A stretch of DNA of 64,000 bases from Aureimonas psammosilenae (GTDB lineage Bacteria; Pseudomonadota; Alphaproteobacteria; Rhizobiales; Rhizobiaceae): the NCBI RefSeq assembly GCF_009176975.1, contig NZ_WEZG01000001.1:714559-778558 (forward strand), in the 5' to 3' direction. The position numbers were made by a program, and so were the translations under genes. This document shows, piece after piece, positions 27,747 to 37,634 of this stretch. Numbering within the stretch: position 1 is the first letter of the stretch; each line of letters starts with the position of its first letter. Below the pieces are notes generated by a model, which saw only the letters and a program-made list of their open reading frames with translations, was not told where the DNA came from and made no database searches.

Positions 27747-29339
27747 ATGGCACCTCGCGTTCTCGTTTCCGATCAGCTTTCCAAGACCGCGGTCCAGATC
27801 TTCACCGATCGCGGCGTCGCCGTCGATTATCTGCCGGACATCGGCAAGGACAAGGACAAGCTCCTGTCCGTGATCGACCAGTATGACGGCCTCGCCATCC
27901 GCTCGGCCACCAAGGTCACCGAAAAGGTGATCGAGGCGGCGACGCGGTTGAAGGTCGTCGGCCGCGCCGGCATCGGCGTCGACAATGTCGATATCCCGGC
28001 CGCCAGCCGGAAGGGCATCATCGTGATGAACACGCCCTTCGGCAATTCCATTACCACGGCCGAGCACGCCATCGCGATGATGTTCGCGGTGGCGCGCGAC
28101 CTGCCGGCCGCCGATCTTTCCACCAAGGCCGGCAAGTGGGAGAAGAACCGCTTCCTCGGCGTCGAGATGACCGCCAAGACCCTCGGCATCGTCGGTTGCG
28201 GCAATATCGGCTCCATCGTCGCCTCGCGCGCCGTTGGCCTAAAGATGAAGGTCATCGCCTTCGATCCCTTCCTGTCGGCCGAGCGCGCCCTTGAGATGGG
28301 CATCGAAAAGGTGGAACTGCCCGAACTCTTCCGCCGCGCCGATTTCATCACGCTGCACACGCCGCTGACCGACAAGACGCGCGGGATCATCGACGCCAAG
28401 GCCATCGCCCAGATGAAGGACGGCGTGCGCATCGTGAACTGCGCGCGTGGTGGTCTCGTGGTCGAGGCCGATCTCTACGAGGCGCTGAAAAGCGGCAAGG
28501 TGGCGGGCGCCGGCATCGACGTGTTCGAAACCGAGCCGGCCAAGGAAAGCCCGCTGTTCACGCTCGACAACGTCGTCTGCACGCCGCATCTCGGCGCTTC
28601 CACGGAGGAAGCGCAGGAGAACGTGGCGCTGCAGGTCGCCGAGCAGATGTCGGACTATCTCGTCAACGGCGCGGTCTCCAACGCCCTCAACATGCCCTCG
28701 ATCACCGCCGAGGAAGCGCCGATCCTGACGCCCTTCGTGCGGCTCGCCGAGATCCTCGGCGCCTTCGTCGGCCAGGTCACGGAGGACCCGATCAAGGAGG
28801 TCGAGATCCTCTTCGACGGCACCACCGCCGCCATGAACACCCGCGCCCTGACGAGCGCCGCCATCGCCGGCCTTCTGAAGCCGCTGGTGCAGACGGTGAA
28901 CATGGTCTCCGCCCCGGTGATGGCGAAGGAGCGCGGGATCGTGATCTCGGAAGTCCGGCGCGACAAGTCCGGCGTCTTCGACGGCTATATCCGCTTGACG
29001 GTGAAGACGGAGAAGATGACGCGCTCGGTGGCGGGCACCTGCTTCTCCGACAAGAAGCCGCGCTTCATCCAGATCAAGTCCATCAATCTCGATGCCGAAG
29101 TCGGCCGCCACATGCTCTACATCACCAACCGCGACGTGCCGGGCATGATCGGCGAGATCGGCATGACGCTCGGCCGCAACAAGGTGAACATCGCCAACTT
29201 CCATCTCGGACGCGACGAGCATGGCGGCGACGCCATCGCCATCATCTATGTCGACGAACCGGTGAAGGAAACGGTGCTGGAGGACCTCCGCCGTATCGAA
29301 GGCATCGGTCAGGCGAAATACATGTCCTTCGAGGTGTGA
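27747..29339 (+). CDS. serA: D-3-phosphoglycerate dehydrogenase, long form
   Basis: A 530-aa enzyme that oxidises 3-phosphoglycerate to 3-phosphohydroxypyruvate, the committed step to serine. The substrate domain comes first, then the NAD Rossmann motif TLGIVGCGNIGSIVASRAVG, the catalytic Arg region RIVNCARGGLVVEADL, and the catalytic His in CTPHLGASTEEAQ. The extra intervening domain and C-terminal ACT domain (LYITNRDVPGMIGEIGMTLG) mark the long form, usually subject to serine feedback. Confidence 0.96.
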   Translation: MAPRVLVSDQLSKTAVQIFTDRGVAVDYLPDIGKDKDKLLSVIDQYDGLAIRSATKVTEKVIEAATRLKVVGRAGIGVDNVDIPAASRKGIIVMNTPFGNSITTAEHAIAMMFAVARDLPAADLSTKAGKWEKNRFLGVEMTAKTLGIVGCGNIGSIVASRAVGLKMKVIAFDPFLSAERALEMGIEKVELPELFRRADFITLHTPLTDKTRGIIDAKAIAQMKDGVRIVNCARGGLVVEADLYEALKSGKVAGAGIDVFETEPAKESPLFTLDNVVCTPHLGASTEEAQENVALQVAEQMSDYLVNGAVSNALNMPSITAEEAPILTPFVRLAEILGAFVGQVTEDPIKEVEILFDGTTAAMNTRALTSAAIAGLLKPLVQTVNMVSAPVMAKERGIVISEVRRDKSGVFDGYIRLTVKTEKMTRSVAGTCFSDKKPRFIQIKSINLDAEVGRHMLYITNRDVPGMIGEIGMTLGRNKVNIANFHLGRDEHGGDAIAIIYVDEPVKETVLEDLRRIEGIGQAKYMSFEV

Positions 29340-29370
29340 CAGGGCGCTCCGAAAGGCGGCTTCATACGAA

Positions 29371-29406
29371 GAAGGCGGTGCGGATCATCTCCGCGCCGCC
29401 CTTTTT
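29371..29406. terminator. Bidirectional terminator between serA and the EamA transporter
   Basis: A long interrupted hairpin, AAGGCGG-GCGG pairing with CCGC-CCGCC, is followed by a CTTTTT tract on the plus strand. It lies between convergent serA and the transporter gene, whose stop codon touches its end. Confidence 0.75.
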
Positions 29407-30344
29407 CATACGCGCTCGCTTTCCTGCGGTACCGGCATCACGGCCGGCGGCTCGCGGCGCTTGCGCCCCTGCTCGGCCAGCGCGATGCCGCCGAGAACGA
29501 AGACGAGGGCCGCGATGTGGTAGAGGAACAGGTCCTCGCCGAGGATCGCCATCGCAAGGGCCGCGCCGAAGATCGGCGTCAGGTTGATGAAGAGATTGGC
29601 GCGGTTGGCTCCGATCATCTCCACGCCCTTGATGTAGAGCGTCTGGCCCGCGAGCGAGGGGCCGAGCGCGATGTAAAGGACGATCAGCCAGCCCTCGATA
29701 TCCGGCCACTGCGCGGTGCCCGTGGCCTGCTCGAAGGCGAGGAAGGGCAGGGAGGCGACGAGGGCAGAAACCGACAGGACGAAGATGGTCGAGCGCCAGT
29801 GCACGGCCGGCTTCCAGCGCAGTGCCACCGTGTAGAGCCCGTAGATCACCACCGCGATCATCATCATCGCGTCGCCCCGGTTGAGATCGAGCGACAGAAG
29901 CGTTTCGAGATGGCCGTGCGCGGCCGTCACCGCGACGCCGACGAGGGTGAGCGCGAAGCCGACGATCTGGAAAAGGCTGGCCGGGGTGCGAAACAGAAGA
30001 AAGCCCGCCACGAACACGACGAGCGGCATCGCCGCCTGCTCGATCATCACGTTGATCGCCGTCGTGTGCTGGAGCGCGGCATAGAAGATCGCGTTGAACA
30101 CGGTGAAGCCCGCCGCGCCCAGAACGAACAAGAGCGGCAGCGCGGGCCGGATCAGCGGCCAGTCGCGCTTCACGTCGCCCCAGGCGAAGGGCAGGAGGAT
30201 GGCGGTCGCGATCAGCCAGCGCAGGGATGTGATGACCATCGGCGAAACGTGGCCGATGGCGAGGCGCCCGGCGACCGCGTTGCCGCCCCAGAAGAAGGAT
30301 GTGATGGCCAGGAGAATGTAAGGATGGCCGAGAATGCGTTTCAT
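29406..30344 (-). CDS. EamA/DMT-family inner-membrane transporter
   Basis: A 312-aa protein of the drug/metabolite transporter superfamily with two EamA repeats and about ten hydrophobic segments. It begins MKRILGHPYILLAITSFFWG with the typical GGNAVAGRLAIGHVSP. The second repeat includes AGQTLYIKGVEMIGANRAN and FINLTPIFGAALAMAILGE. Substrates of this family cannot be read from sequence; amino-acid or metabolite export is common. Confidence 0.88.
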   Translation of the reverse strand: MKRILGHPYILLAITSFFWGGNAVAGRLAIGHVSPMVITSLRWLIATAILLPFAWGDVKRDWPLIRPALPLLFVLGAAGFTVFNAIFYAALQHTTAINVMIEQAAMPLVVFVAGFLLFRTPASLFQIVGFALTLVGVAVTAAHGHLETLLSLDLNRGDAMMMIAVVIYGLYTVALRWKPAVHWRSTIFVLSVSALVASLPFLAFEQATGTAQWPDIEGWLIVLYIALGPSLAGQTLYIKGVEMIGANRANLFINLTPIFGAALAMAILGEDLFLYHIAALVFVLGGIALAEQGRKRREPPAVMPVPQESERV

Positions 30345-30380
30345 GACAGCGCATTATCGCGTTCCGCGACGCGTCGATAG

Positions 30381-31472
30381 TCAGGCCGCGACCCTGTTGC
30401 GGCCTTCCATCTTGGCCCGGTAGAGCGCGGCATCGGCGCGGGAGATCGCCGCTTCCAGGTCCTCTCCCCGATGGACCATCGAGATCCCCAGACTGACCGT
30501 CGCGGAAATGAACTCTTCGCCCCAGACGATCGGATCGCGCCTCGTGGCGAGCAAGATGCGATGCGCGACCGCCGTTGTCTCGACATGGTCGGCATCGGGG
30601 AGAACCACGACGAATTCCTCGCCGCCGAGGCGAGCGATCAAGCCGGTCTGCGGCAGGCATGCCGATGTGCGATTGGCGAATTCCCTGAGAACCGCGTCGC
30701 CGCCGAGATGTCCGTAACGGTCGTTCACGCCCTTGAAGTGATCGAGATCGGCGATGACGACGCCGGCGCGCGCTTCCGCCTTGGGAAACCGGAGCGCCAA
30801 ACCGGTCCGGTTCAGGACACCCGTCAGCGCGTCGCTATAAGCGAGATTCTGCATTCGCCGATAACCGCGATCCACGGACATGCCGAAGATCGAGGTGATG
30901 AGGGCGATGGAGAAAAGCTGATCGGCGAGCGGAATGGCGATATCCACGGCGGTTTGGTCGAGGATCGCGCCCGCCAACAGAACGATGAGGGCCGTGGTGA
31001 GGCACTGCGCCAGCATGGTTCCGCCGGCAAGGCGTCGATAGATCGAGGTTTCGCCCTTGAACAGAAAGACCTGGGCGATGCCGAGAAGGCTGAGAAGCCA
31101 GGAGGAAGCGAAGCCGGACAACTCGCAGATCACTGCGGGAAGGCCGGCGAGCCCCCCGCCGAGATAGATGACCGTCGGCAGAACGGGACTTGCCGCCATC
31201 CAGGGGGCCATGCTCGTTTTGCCGTCGAAATTGCGGATGCCCGCCAGGATCATCATCACCCCGGCCGTCAGCAGTCCGTATTGCAAGGCGCCGAAGATCT
31301 GGTTTGATGCAACCAGAGGCTTCAAAAGAAGCCCGACGCCGAAAACGAGGAACGCGCCTGCCCACCACGCGAAATAGCGTTCCGAGCGGCGCAAGAACCA
31401 GGCGATGCCGATGGTCACGCCGCAGGTGATGTTCACCAGGGCGTCCATGAGATGCAATGTATTGGGGTCCAT
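30381..31472 (-). CDS. Membrane-bound diguanylate cyclase (GGDEF domain)
   Basis: A 363-aa protein. Six or more hydrophobic segments fill residues 1-190 and may form a membrane sensor. The GGDEF domain starts at SDALTGVLNRTGLALRF, with metal-binding DLDHFKGVNDRYGHLGGDAV and the active loop ARLGGEEFVVVLPD (GGEEF, an active-type variant). I see no RxxD inhibitory site five residues before it and no EAL domain. It would make cyclic di-GMP. Start: ATG at 31472, preceded by AAGGGGGA; the longer frame adds 23 residues without support. Confidence 0.9.
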   Translation of the reverse strand: MDPNTLHLMDALVNITCGVTIGIAWFLRRSERYFAWWAGAFLVFGVGLLLKPLVASNQIFGALQYGLLTAGVMMILAGIRNFDGKTSMAPWMAASPVLPTVIYLGGGLAGLPAVICELSGFASSWLLSLLGIAQVFLFKGETSIYRRLAGGTMLAQCLTTALIVLLAGAILDQTAVDIAIPLADQLFSIALITSIFGMSVDRGYRRMQNLAYSDALTGVLNRTGLALRFPKAEARAGVVIADLDHFKGVNDRYGHLGGDAVLREFANRTSACLPQTGLIARLGGEEFVVVLPDADHVETTAVAHRILLATRRDPIVWGEEFISATVSLGISMVHRGEDLEAAISRADAALYRAKMEGRNRVAA

Positions 31473-31699
31473 GCCGTTGCTCCCCCTTCGAAGCAGCCGC
31501 CGCTGGGTGGGAATGCCTTCTAAAATGTATGTCTTACTCAATCTTTAGTGGAAACCCGGTCCAGCCCCCTGGTCACGACTTTCCCATGGGTGACCATGCC
31601 CTGCGTTCTCCTACCCAATTATGAACGCCGGGCGCTTCCCGTCTGCGGCCTCGGGGGATAAAAGGCTGCGATATCCGCTGACCGGTACTGGAAATTCGC

Positions 31700-32992
31700 A
31701 TGGCAAACGTCGTCGTCGTCGGCTCCCAATGGGGTGACGAAGGGAAGGGCAAGATCGTCGACTGGCTGTCCGAGCGCGCCGACGTGGTGGTGCGCTTCCA
31801 GGGCGGCCACAATGCCGGGCATACGCTGGTAGTGGACGGCGTGTCCTACAAGCTCTCGCTTCTGCCCTCCGGCGTGGTGCGCCCCGGCAAGCTGTCGGTG
31901 ATCGGCAACGGCGTCGTCTTCGATCCGCACGCCTTCGTCGCCGAGCGCGACCGGCTGAAGGGGCAGGGCGTCGCCATCACGCCCGAAAACTTACGCATCG
32001 CCGACAATGCGGCGCTGATTCTGTCCGTCCATCGCGAGCTCGACGCTTTCCGCGAAAGCTCCAACACGGGCACGCGAATCGGCACCACCCGGCGCGGCAT
32101 CGGTCCGGCCTACGAGGACAAGGTCGGCCGCCGGGCGATTCGCGTCATGGATCTGGCCGACCCGGATGTGCTGCCGGAGCGCGTCGAGCGGCTTCTGGCC
32201 CATCACAACCCGCTGCGCCGCGGGCTCGGCGTCGAGGAGGTCTCGGCCGAGACGATCCTCGCCGAGCTCCAGGCGGTGGCGGCCGAGATCGTGCCGCATA
32301 TCGACCGCGTCTGGCAGCTTCTCGACAAGCATCGCCGCGCCGGCGACCGCATCCTCTTCGAGGGCGCGCAGGGCACGCTGCTCGACATCGATCACGGCAC
32401 CTATCCCTTCGTGACCTCGTCCAACACCGTTGCGGGGCAGGCGGCGGCGGGCTCTGGCCTCGGGCCCTCGGCGGTCGGCTTCGTGCTCGGCATCACCAAG
32501 GCCTACACGACGCGCGTCGGCGAAGGGCCGTTCCCGACAGAACAGCAGAACGAGGTCGGCGAGTTTCTCGGCACCAAAGGTCACGAATTCGGCACCGTGA
32601 CGGGCCGCAAGCGCCGCTGCGGCTGGTTCGATGCCGTTCTGGTGCGCCAGGCCGTCGCGGTGAACGGCTTGACCGGCCTCGCCCTCACCAAGCTCGACGT
32701 GCTGGACGGTCTCGACGAGATCAAGATCGCCGTCGGCTATCGCCTCGACGGGGCGGAGATCGACTATCTGCCGGCGACGCTCGGCGCGCAGCAGCGGTTG
32801 GAGCCGATCTACGAGACCTTCGAGGGCTGGAAGGACACCACCGCCGGCGCACGGAGCTGGGGCGCCCTGCCGGCCCAGGCGGTGAAATATGTCCGCCGCA
32901 TCGAGGAACTGGTGAACTGCCCGGTGACGCTCCTTTCCACCTCGCCGGAGCGCCAGGACACGATCCTCGTGCGCGATCCCTTCGAGGACTGA
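31700..32992 (+). CDS. purA: Adenylosuccinate synthetase
   Basis: A 430-aa GTP-dependent enzyme that joins IMP and aspartate, the first committed step to AMP. It opens [20 protein letters not shown], whose GDEGKGK is the GTP-binding/catalytic loop. [33 protein letters not shown] and the C-terminal [16 protein letters not shown] are family signatures. Full length, with its own intergenic region of about 227 bp upstream. Confidence 0.97.
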   Translation: MANVVVVGSQWGDEGKGKIVDWLSERADVVVRFQGGHNAGHTLVVDGVSYKLSLLPSGVVRPGKLSVIGNGVVFDPHAFVAERDRLKGQGVAITPENLRIADNAALILSVHRELDAFRESSNTGTRIGTTRRGIGPAYEDKVGRRAIRVMDLADPDVLPERVERLLAHHNPLRRGLGVEEVSAETILAELQAVAAEIVPHIDRVWQLLDKHRRAGDRILFEGAQGTLLDIDHGTYPFVTSSNTVAGQAAAGSGLGPSAVGFVLGITKAYTTRVGEGPFPTEQQNEVGEFLGTKGHEFGTVTGRKRRCGWFDAVLVRQAVAVNGLTGLALTKLDVLDGLDEIKIAVGYRLDGAEIDYLPATLGAQQRLEPIYETFEGWKDTTAGARSWGALPAQAVKYVRRIEELVNCPVTLLSTSPERQDTILVRDPFED

Positions 32993-33202
32993 TCCGCTTA
33001 TCGCGCTCCGGCCGCTTCGCCCGGAGCGCGTCCATCCGCGCTTCCGGTCGGACGCGGAATGGTTTATGCGAAACAACGATAAATTTGACGGACTGCATCC
33101 GGCCGATGGTCCGCGCGGCGGAGGCGGCGCCGGTCGGCCGGGCAGGATGATCCCCGTGGCGCGGCCCTGCCGTGCCGCGCAGGCAACGGATGGCATCGAT
33201 CA

Positions 33203-34702
33203 ATGGCGGATTTGGGCGCAGTTCTGCGCAAGACGATCGACGGGCTGCCCAACGCGACGCCCGAGCTTCGCGCCAAGGTCTACGAGAAGGCGCGCGCCGC
33301 CATTCTCCGCCAGATCGAGAACGCCAATCCCCCGCTCGCCGACGAAGTCGTGGAACGGCGCACCGCCGCACTTGAAGACGCGATCGAGTCCACCGAAGCG
33401 CATTATGCCGGCGTCGAGGCTTTGGAAGCCGAACCCTTCGCGTTCGACGAGCCGGCCGCGCCGCCTTTGCCCGAGCCCCCCGTCGAGCCGATCACGCCGG
33501 CCGCCCCGATTCCGCGCCTGCCGCGCGTCGAGGACGATTTCACGACGCCCCCCGTCGCCGAGCGGCGTTTCGAGCGCTCAACCGAGCGCCGCGAGCCGGC
33601 CCTCGGCCTGCCGGCCGATGCGCCCCGAACCACCGAGCCGGACAGCGGCTTCGATATCCCGGATGCCGATACGAGCGCCCCGCGCTACGCGGCGTCCAAG
33701 CCCCCGCGCGCCAAGCGCAGCCGCGCGCCGCTTTATGCCGGCGTCGCCGGCGTCGCGCTTCTGGCCCTCGGGATCGGCGGATATCTTTACAGCGATCGCA
33801 TCCCTGGGTTCGGCACCATGGATGTCGCGAGCGATAATCAGACGCCGGCTGCGACCGGAACCGAGAATGCGGCCTTGCCCTCGACCGGCGCGGAAGGCGA
33901 GAACAATGCGGGCACGCCGGACCCGTCGGCTTCCGCCGCCAGCGGCCGGCGCTTCACGCAGCGCCTTCTGCCGGACGGAACCGAAGTCAACGACGGCCCC
34001 GGCGCGGCCAACAGCAATGCCTTCGACGAGGGCACGAACATCGCCGCCGCGACGCCCGAAGCCGACGCGACCCCGGCAACACCTGCAGCCCCGGCCGCGA
34101 CCCCGCCGACGGCTTCCACGCCGCCTGCTTCCGCCCCGCCGAGCGGCGCGCCGGCCGTCGCGCAGCGCGCCATGTTCTACGAAGAGCGCACCGATACGCA
34201 GCAAAGCACGCAGCGCATCGGCAACGTGGTTTGGAGCGTGGTCAGCGAGCCGCCGGCCGACGATCAGCCGCCGGAGCCGGCCATTCGCGGCGTCGCCGAC
34301 GTGCCGGACGAGAACTTCAAGCTGACTCTGACGATCCGGCGCAATCTCGACCAGACCCTGCCGGCGAGCCATGTGATCGAGCTTCAGTTCGACGTGCCGC
34401 CGGGCTTTTCCGGCGGGCAGGTCGCCAATGTCCAGCGGCTGGCGATGAAGCCGACGGAGGAAGCGCGCGGCGAACCATTGATCGGCGTCGCGGGCAAAAT
34501 CTCGGACGGCTTCTTCATCATCGCCCTCAACAATCTCGACAAGGCGACGGAAACCAACCTTTCGCTGCTCGGCAAGGAGCAGTGGATCGACATCCCGCTC
34601 GCCTATGCCACGGGCCGCCGCGCTCTGATGTCGATCGAAAAGGGCGTGCCGGGCGAGCGGGTCTTCAAGCAGGCGATGGACGCCTGGGCCGCCAAGACCT
34701 GA
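33203..34702 (+). CDS. Unrecognised single-pass membrane protein with disordered middle
   Basis: A 499-aa protein of no family I can name. Residues 1-80 are helical and charged (MADLGAVLRKTIDGLPNATP). An acidic, Pro-rich stretch precedes a membrane helix at about residues 175-195 (LYAGVAGVALLALGIGGYLY). A disordered Ala/Pro/Thr-rich segment follows. The last 170 residues look folded and beta-rich (FKLTLTIRRNLDQTLPASHV, ISDGFFIIALNNLDKATETN). The topology suggests a cytoplasmic head and a periplasmic domain. It lies between purA and the convergent rpoH. Confidence 0.8.
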   Translation: MADLGAVLRKTIDGLPNATPELRAKVYEKARAAILRQIENANPPLADEVVERRTAALEDAIESTEAHYAGVEALEAEPFAFDEPAAPPLPEPPVEPITPAAPIPRLPRVEDDFTTPPVAERRFERSTERREPALGLPADAPRTTEPDSGFDIPDADTSAPRYAASKPPRAKRSRAPLYAGVAGVALLALGIGGYLYSDRIPGFGTMDVASDNQTPAATGTENAALPSTGAEGENNAGTPDPSASAASGRRFTQRLLPDGTEVNDGPGAANSNAFDEGTNIAAATPEADATPATPAAPAATPPTASTPPASAPPSGAPAVAQRAMFYEERTDTQQSTQRIGNVVWSVVSEPPADDQPPEPAIRGVADVPDENFKLTLTIRRNLDQTLPASHVIELQFDVPPGFSGGQVANVQRLAMKPTEEARGEPLIGVAGKISDGFFIIALNNLDKATETNLSLLGKEQWIDIPLAYATGRRALMSIEKGVPGERVFKQAMDAWAAKT

Positions 34703-34725
34703 CCCGATTTTCTGATCGGATACGA

Positions 34726-34752
34726 AAAAGCCCCGCTTCCGGCGGGGCTTTT
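34726..34752. terminator. Bidirectional terminator between the membrane-protein gene and rpoH
   Basis: A perfect 11-bp stem AAAAGCCCCGC/GCGGGGCTTTT with a 5-nt loop between two convergent genes. A/T tracts on both sides make it usable in both directions. Confidence 0.9.
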
Positions 34753-34777
34753 GATTGTCGGGGCCTTACCGTGTCCG

Positions 34778-35680
34778 TCAGGCAGCGACCGGGCGCAAGG
34801 CCCGCCGCGCCGCCTCGGCGGTGTCGCGCACTGCCTTCTGCACCTTCTCGAAGGCGCGCACCTCGATCTGGCGCACGCGCTCGCGGCTGATGTCGAACTC
34901 ACCCGACAGAGCTTCCAGCGTCAGCGGCTCCTCGGACAAGCGCCGCGCCTCGAAGATGCGGCGCTCGCGGTCGTTCAGGACGTCCAGCGCGCCGTGCAGC
35001 ATGCCGCGACGCTGATCCATCTCGTCCTGCTCGACCAGCATGGCTTCCTGGTTGTCCGACTGGTCCACCAGCCAATCCTGCCATTCGCCCGATTCGCCTT
35101 CCGTCGCGCGGATCGGCGCGTTGAGGGACGCGTCGCCGGACAAGCGGCGGTTCATGGACACGACTTCCTCTTCGGACACGCCGAGCGAGGTCGCGATCTG
35201 GTTCACCTGTTCGGGGCGAAGGTCCCCTTCGTCCAGGGCCTGGATACGGCTCTTCATCTTGCGCAAGTTGAAGAACAAGCGCTTCTGGTTCGCCGTGGTG
35301 CCCATCTTCACGAGGCTCCACGAGCGCAGGATATATTCCTGGATCGCCGCCTTGATCCACCACATCGCGTAGGTGGCGAGGCGGAAGCCGCGATCGGCGT
35401 CGAAGCGCTTCACCGCCTGCATCAGGCCGACATTGCCTTCCGACACGACCTCGCCGATCGGCAGGCCGTAGCCGCGATAGCCCATGGCGATCTTGGCAAC
35501 GAGACGCAGATGGCTCGTGACCAGCCGGGAAGCCGCGTCGCGGTCCTCGTGCTCGGCATAGCGCTTGGCCAGCATGTATTCTTCCTGCGGCTCCAGCATC
35601 GGGAACCGGCGGATCTCTTCCAGGTAGCGGCTGAGACCACCTTCACCCGACGCGATGCTCGGCAGATTGGCTCGGGCCAT
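34778..35680 (-). CDS. rpoH: RNA polymerase heat-shock sigma factor RpoH
   Basis: A 300-aa sigma-32 family factor. Region 2 has LVTSHLRLVAKIAMGYRGYG and FRLATYAMWWIKAAIQEYIL. The RpoH box, TANQKRLFFNLRKMKSR, distinguishes it from housekeeping and stationary-phase sigma factors. Region 4 contains LTLEALSGEFDISRERVRQI. It directs heat-shock transcription and is an FtsH substrate in several bacteria. The ATG at 35680 follows GGAGGG; the longer frame upstream is not sigma-like. Hyphomicrobiales often carry two rpoH genes; only one is seen here. Confidence 0.95.
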   Translation of the reverse strand: MARANLPSIASGEGGLSRYLEEIRRFPMLEPQEEYMLAKRYAEHEDRDAASRLVTSHLRLVAKIAMGYRGYGLPIGEVVSEGNVGLMQAVKRFDADRGFRLATYAMWWIKAAIQEYILRSWSLVKMGTTANQKRLFFNLRKMKSRIQALDEGDLRPEQVNQIATSLGVSEEEVVSMNRRLSGDASLNAPIRATEGESGEWQDWLVDQSDNQEAMLVEQDEMDQRRGMLHGALDVLNDRERRIFEARRLSEEPLTLEALSGEFDISRERVRQIEVRAFEKVQKAVRDTAEAARRALRPVAA

Positions 35681-35908
35681 GATGCACCCTCCATGTTCGA
35701 TATCGGCCGCTCCAATCGAGCCGGCCGCGCGCGGAGATCGCTTTTCACCCACCCCCGCGTAGCTTCAGATGGGGATCGCGCCGTCAAATTTCATCGAAGA
35801 CGGCCGCCTCATTCTTCGAACGAACCGTTCACCGACTGTCGTCAGAGATGTTAACGATCGAATGCCGATTATGCTGCATCGCGCATGGTGACGCACCTAA
35901 ACCTTCGT

Positions 35909-36934
35909 TCATGTGGAAAGGCGAAGTGCCTCCATGATCGCCGCCATATCGGTGGGAACCGGCGTTTCGAAGCGCATCTCTTCGCCCGTCATGGGATGCA
36001 CGAAGCCGAGGCGATGGGCGTGGAGCGCCTGGCGCGCGAAGGCGCCGACAAGGGAGGAGGCGGGTTCGGGGAGCTTGCGCGCCTTGGTGCGGAGCGACTT
36101 CCCATAGAGTTCGTCGCCGACGAGCGGATGGCCGATATGGGCCATATGCACCCGGATCTGGTGCGTGCGCCCGGTTTCCAGGATGCAGCGCACGAGCGAC
36201 ACCTCGCCGCTCGCGTCCTTCCCCAGAACCTCGAACTGCGTGACGGCGTGGCGGGCGTCGGCGCGCGTTTCGGGCACGACCTGCCGCTTCAGGCGGTCCG
36301 CGGTGGATCGGCCGAGCGCCGCGTCGATGCGCCCCTTCGGCCGTGTCGGCACGCCCCAGACGAGGGCGAGATACGCGCGTTCCATCCGCCCGTCGCGGCC
36401 ATGGGCGGCGAACTGCTCCGACAGGGACCGGTGCGCGAGATCGGTCTTGGCTACCACCATCACGCCGCTCGTATCCTTGTCGAGCCGGTGGACGATGCCC
36501 GGCCGCTTCACGCCGCCGATGCCCGACAGGCTGTCGCCGCAATGGTGCAGAAGCGCGTTGACGAGCGTGCCGGTCCAGTTGCCGGCGCCCGGATGGACGA
36601 CGAGCCCGGCCGGCTTGTCGAGAACCACGAGCGAATCGTCCTCGAAGAGGATGTCGAGCGGAATATCCTCGGGGAATGGATCGGGCTCGGCGGCTTCCGG
36701 CACGGCGATCTCCACGACCTCGCCGGCCACCATGCGGCGCTTGGCGCTTGCCGTTGGCTTGCCGTCCACGCTGACCCCGCCGGCCTCGATCACCCCTTGC
36801 ACGCGCGATCGCGACAGCGCCCCATCCAGCCGGGAAGCGAGGAATTGATCGAGCCGTGTGCCGCCGGCCTCCTCCGTCACGGTGAAGCGGCTTGCTTCGC
36901 CGGAGGGGCCGAGGCTAGGAGCTTGATCGGGCAT
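35909..36934 (-). CDS. rluD: 23S rRNA pseudouridine synthase, RluD-type
   Basis: A 341-aa RluA-family enzyme. An S4 RNA-binding domain (LDQFLASRLDGALSRSRVQG) is followed by the catalytic motif GIVHRLDKDTSGVMVVAK with the essential Asp, and by HQIRVHMAHIGHPLVGDELY. RluD modifies helix 69 of 23S rRNA and aids ribosome assembly. The start is ATG at 36934 with GAGGG upstream. It diverges from a small membrane-protein gene with only 28 bp between start codons. Confidence 0.92.
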   Translation of the reverse strand: MPDQAPSLGPSGEASRFTVTEEAGGTRLDQFLASRLDGALSRSRVQGVIEAGGVSVDGKPTASAKRRMVAGEVVEIAVPEAAEPDPFPEDIPLDILFEDDSLVVLDKPAGLVVHPGAGNWTGTLVNALLHHCGDSLSGIGGVKRPGIVHRLDKDTSGVMVVAKTDLAHRSLSEQFAAHGRDGRMERAYLALVWGVPTRPKGRIDAALGRSTADRLKRQVVPETRADARHAVTQFEVLGKDASGEVSLVRCILETGRTHQIRVHMAHIGHPLVGDELYGKSLRTKARKLPEPASSLVGAFARQALHAHRLGFVHPMTGEEMRFETPVPTDMAAIMEALRLST

Positions 36935-36962
36935 GTCGCCCTCGACTGGATGGGATGATGCC

Positions 36963-37310
36963 ATGGCGAATGCGGAGCTCGGCGACGAGGCGGACAAGCC
37001 GCTGGACCCGGCGACGGAGCGCCTGCGCCGCAAGATGGTCCGGCTGCTCGTGATTTCGATCGGGGTGACCTTTGCGGCGGTTATGGCCGTGCTGGCGGCT
37101 GTTGTCTACAAGATCACGACGGATCGCTCGGGCGGTGACCCGACCCGCGTTCTGCCGATCGAGATTCCGGCCGGCTCCCTCGTTGAGGACATGGCGACCG
37201 GGGACGGGGAGATGCTGCTCCGCCTTCGCGAGAACGAGGTGGAGCGCATCCTTCGCATCGATCTGTCCACGGGCCGGGTGCTGTCGCGCTACGAGCTGAA
37301 ACGGCCCTGA
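36963..37310 (+). CDS. Small conserved membrane protein (DUF6476-like)
   Basis: A 115-aa protein with an acidic N-terminus, one membrane helix at about residues 25-50 (MVRLLVISIGVTFAAVMAVL) and a C-terminal soluble part with a beta pattern (LPIEIPAGSLVEDMATGDGE, ERILRIDLSTGRVLSRYEL). Similar short proteins sit next to rluD in other alphaproteobacteria; I associate them with DUF6476 from memory. Function unknown. The start codon is 28 bp from that of rluD on the other strand. Confidence 0.75.
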   Translation: MANAELGDEADKPLDPATERLRRKMVRLLVISIGVTFAAVMAVLAAVVYKITTDRSGGDPTRVLPIEIPAGSLVEDMATGDGEMLLRLRENEVERILRIDLSTGRVLSRYELKRP

Positions 37311-37376
37311 CGCGAGGCCCAACAAGGCGCTTGCGCTCCGCCATGACCCCGGCTATATGACCCACACACTGGCAAC

Positions 37377-37451
37377 GCGCCCATCGTCTAGCGGTTAGGA
37401 CGGCGCCCTCTCACGGCGCAAACAGGGGTTCGATTCCCCTTGGGCGTACCA
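37377..37451 (+). tRNA. tRNA-Glu (anticodon CTC)
   Basis: A 75-nt cloverleaf with encoded CCA. The acceptor stem GCGCCCA pairs with TGGGCGT. The anticodon arm GCGCC-CTCTCAC-GGCGC puts CTC at 37410-37412. The T arm is AGGGGTTCGATTCCCCT. It reads GAG codons. Confidence 0.96.
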
Positions 37452-37567
37452 GTTTCTCCTCACATGATGACGGCAGTCAGTTCGATTGGGTTTCCTGATT
37501 CCGGGAGCCGGAAGTCGGTCGGTGCTGTCCCGTTTACCAGTGGCGTTCCCTGATCCGCGGGCCAAAG

Positions 37568-37587
37568 GCCCCGTCGTGAAACGGGGC
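37568..37587 (-). terminator. Weak terminator-like hairpin after the DUF2252 gene
   Basis: A 7-bp stem GCCCCGT/ACGGGGC with a 6-nt loop. On the minus strand it is followed by CTTTGG, a poor T tract. It lies 47 bp past the stop of the DUF2252 gene. Confidence 0.4.
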
Positions 37588-37634
37588 GGGGGTTCCCTGC
37601 GATAGGCCTTGGTTTCCCGAACTGAACCCTTCGA

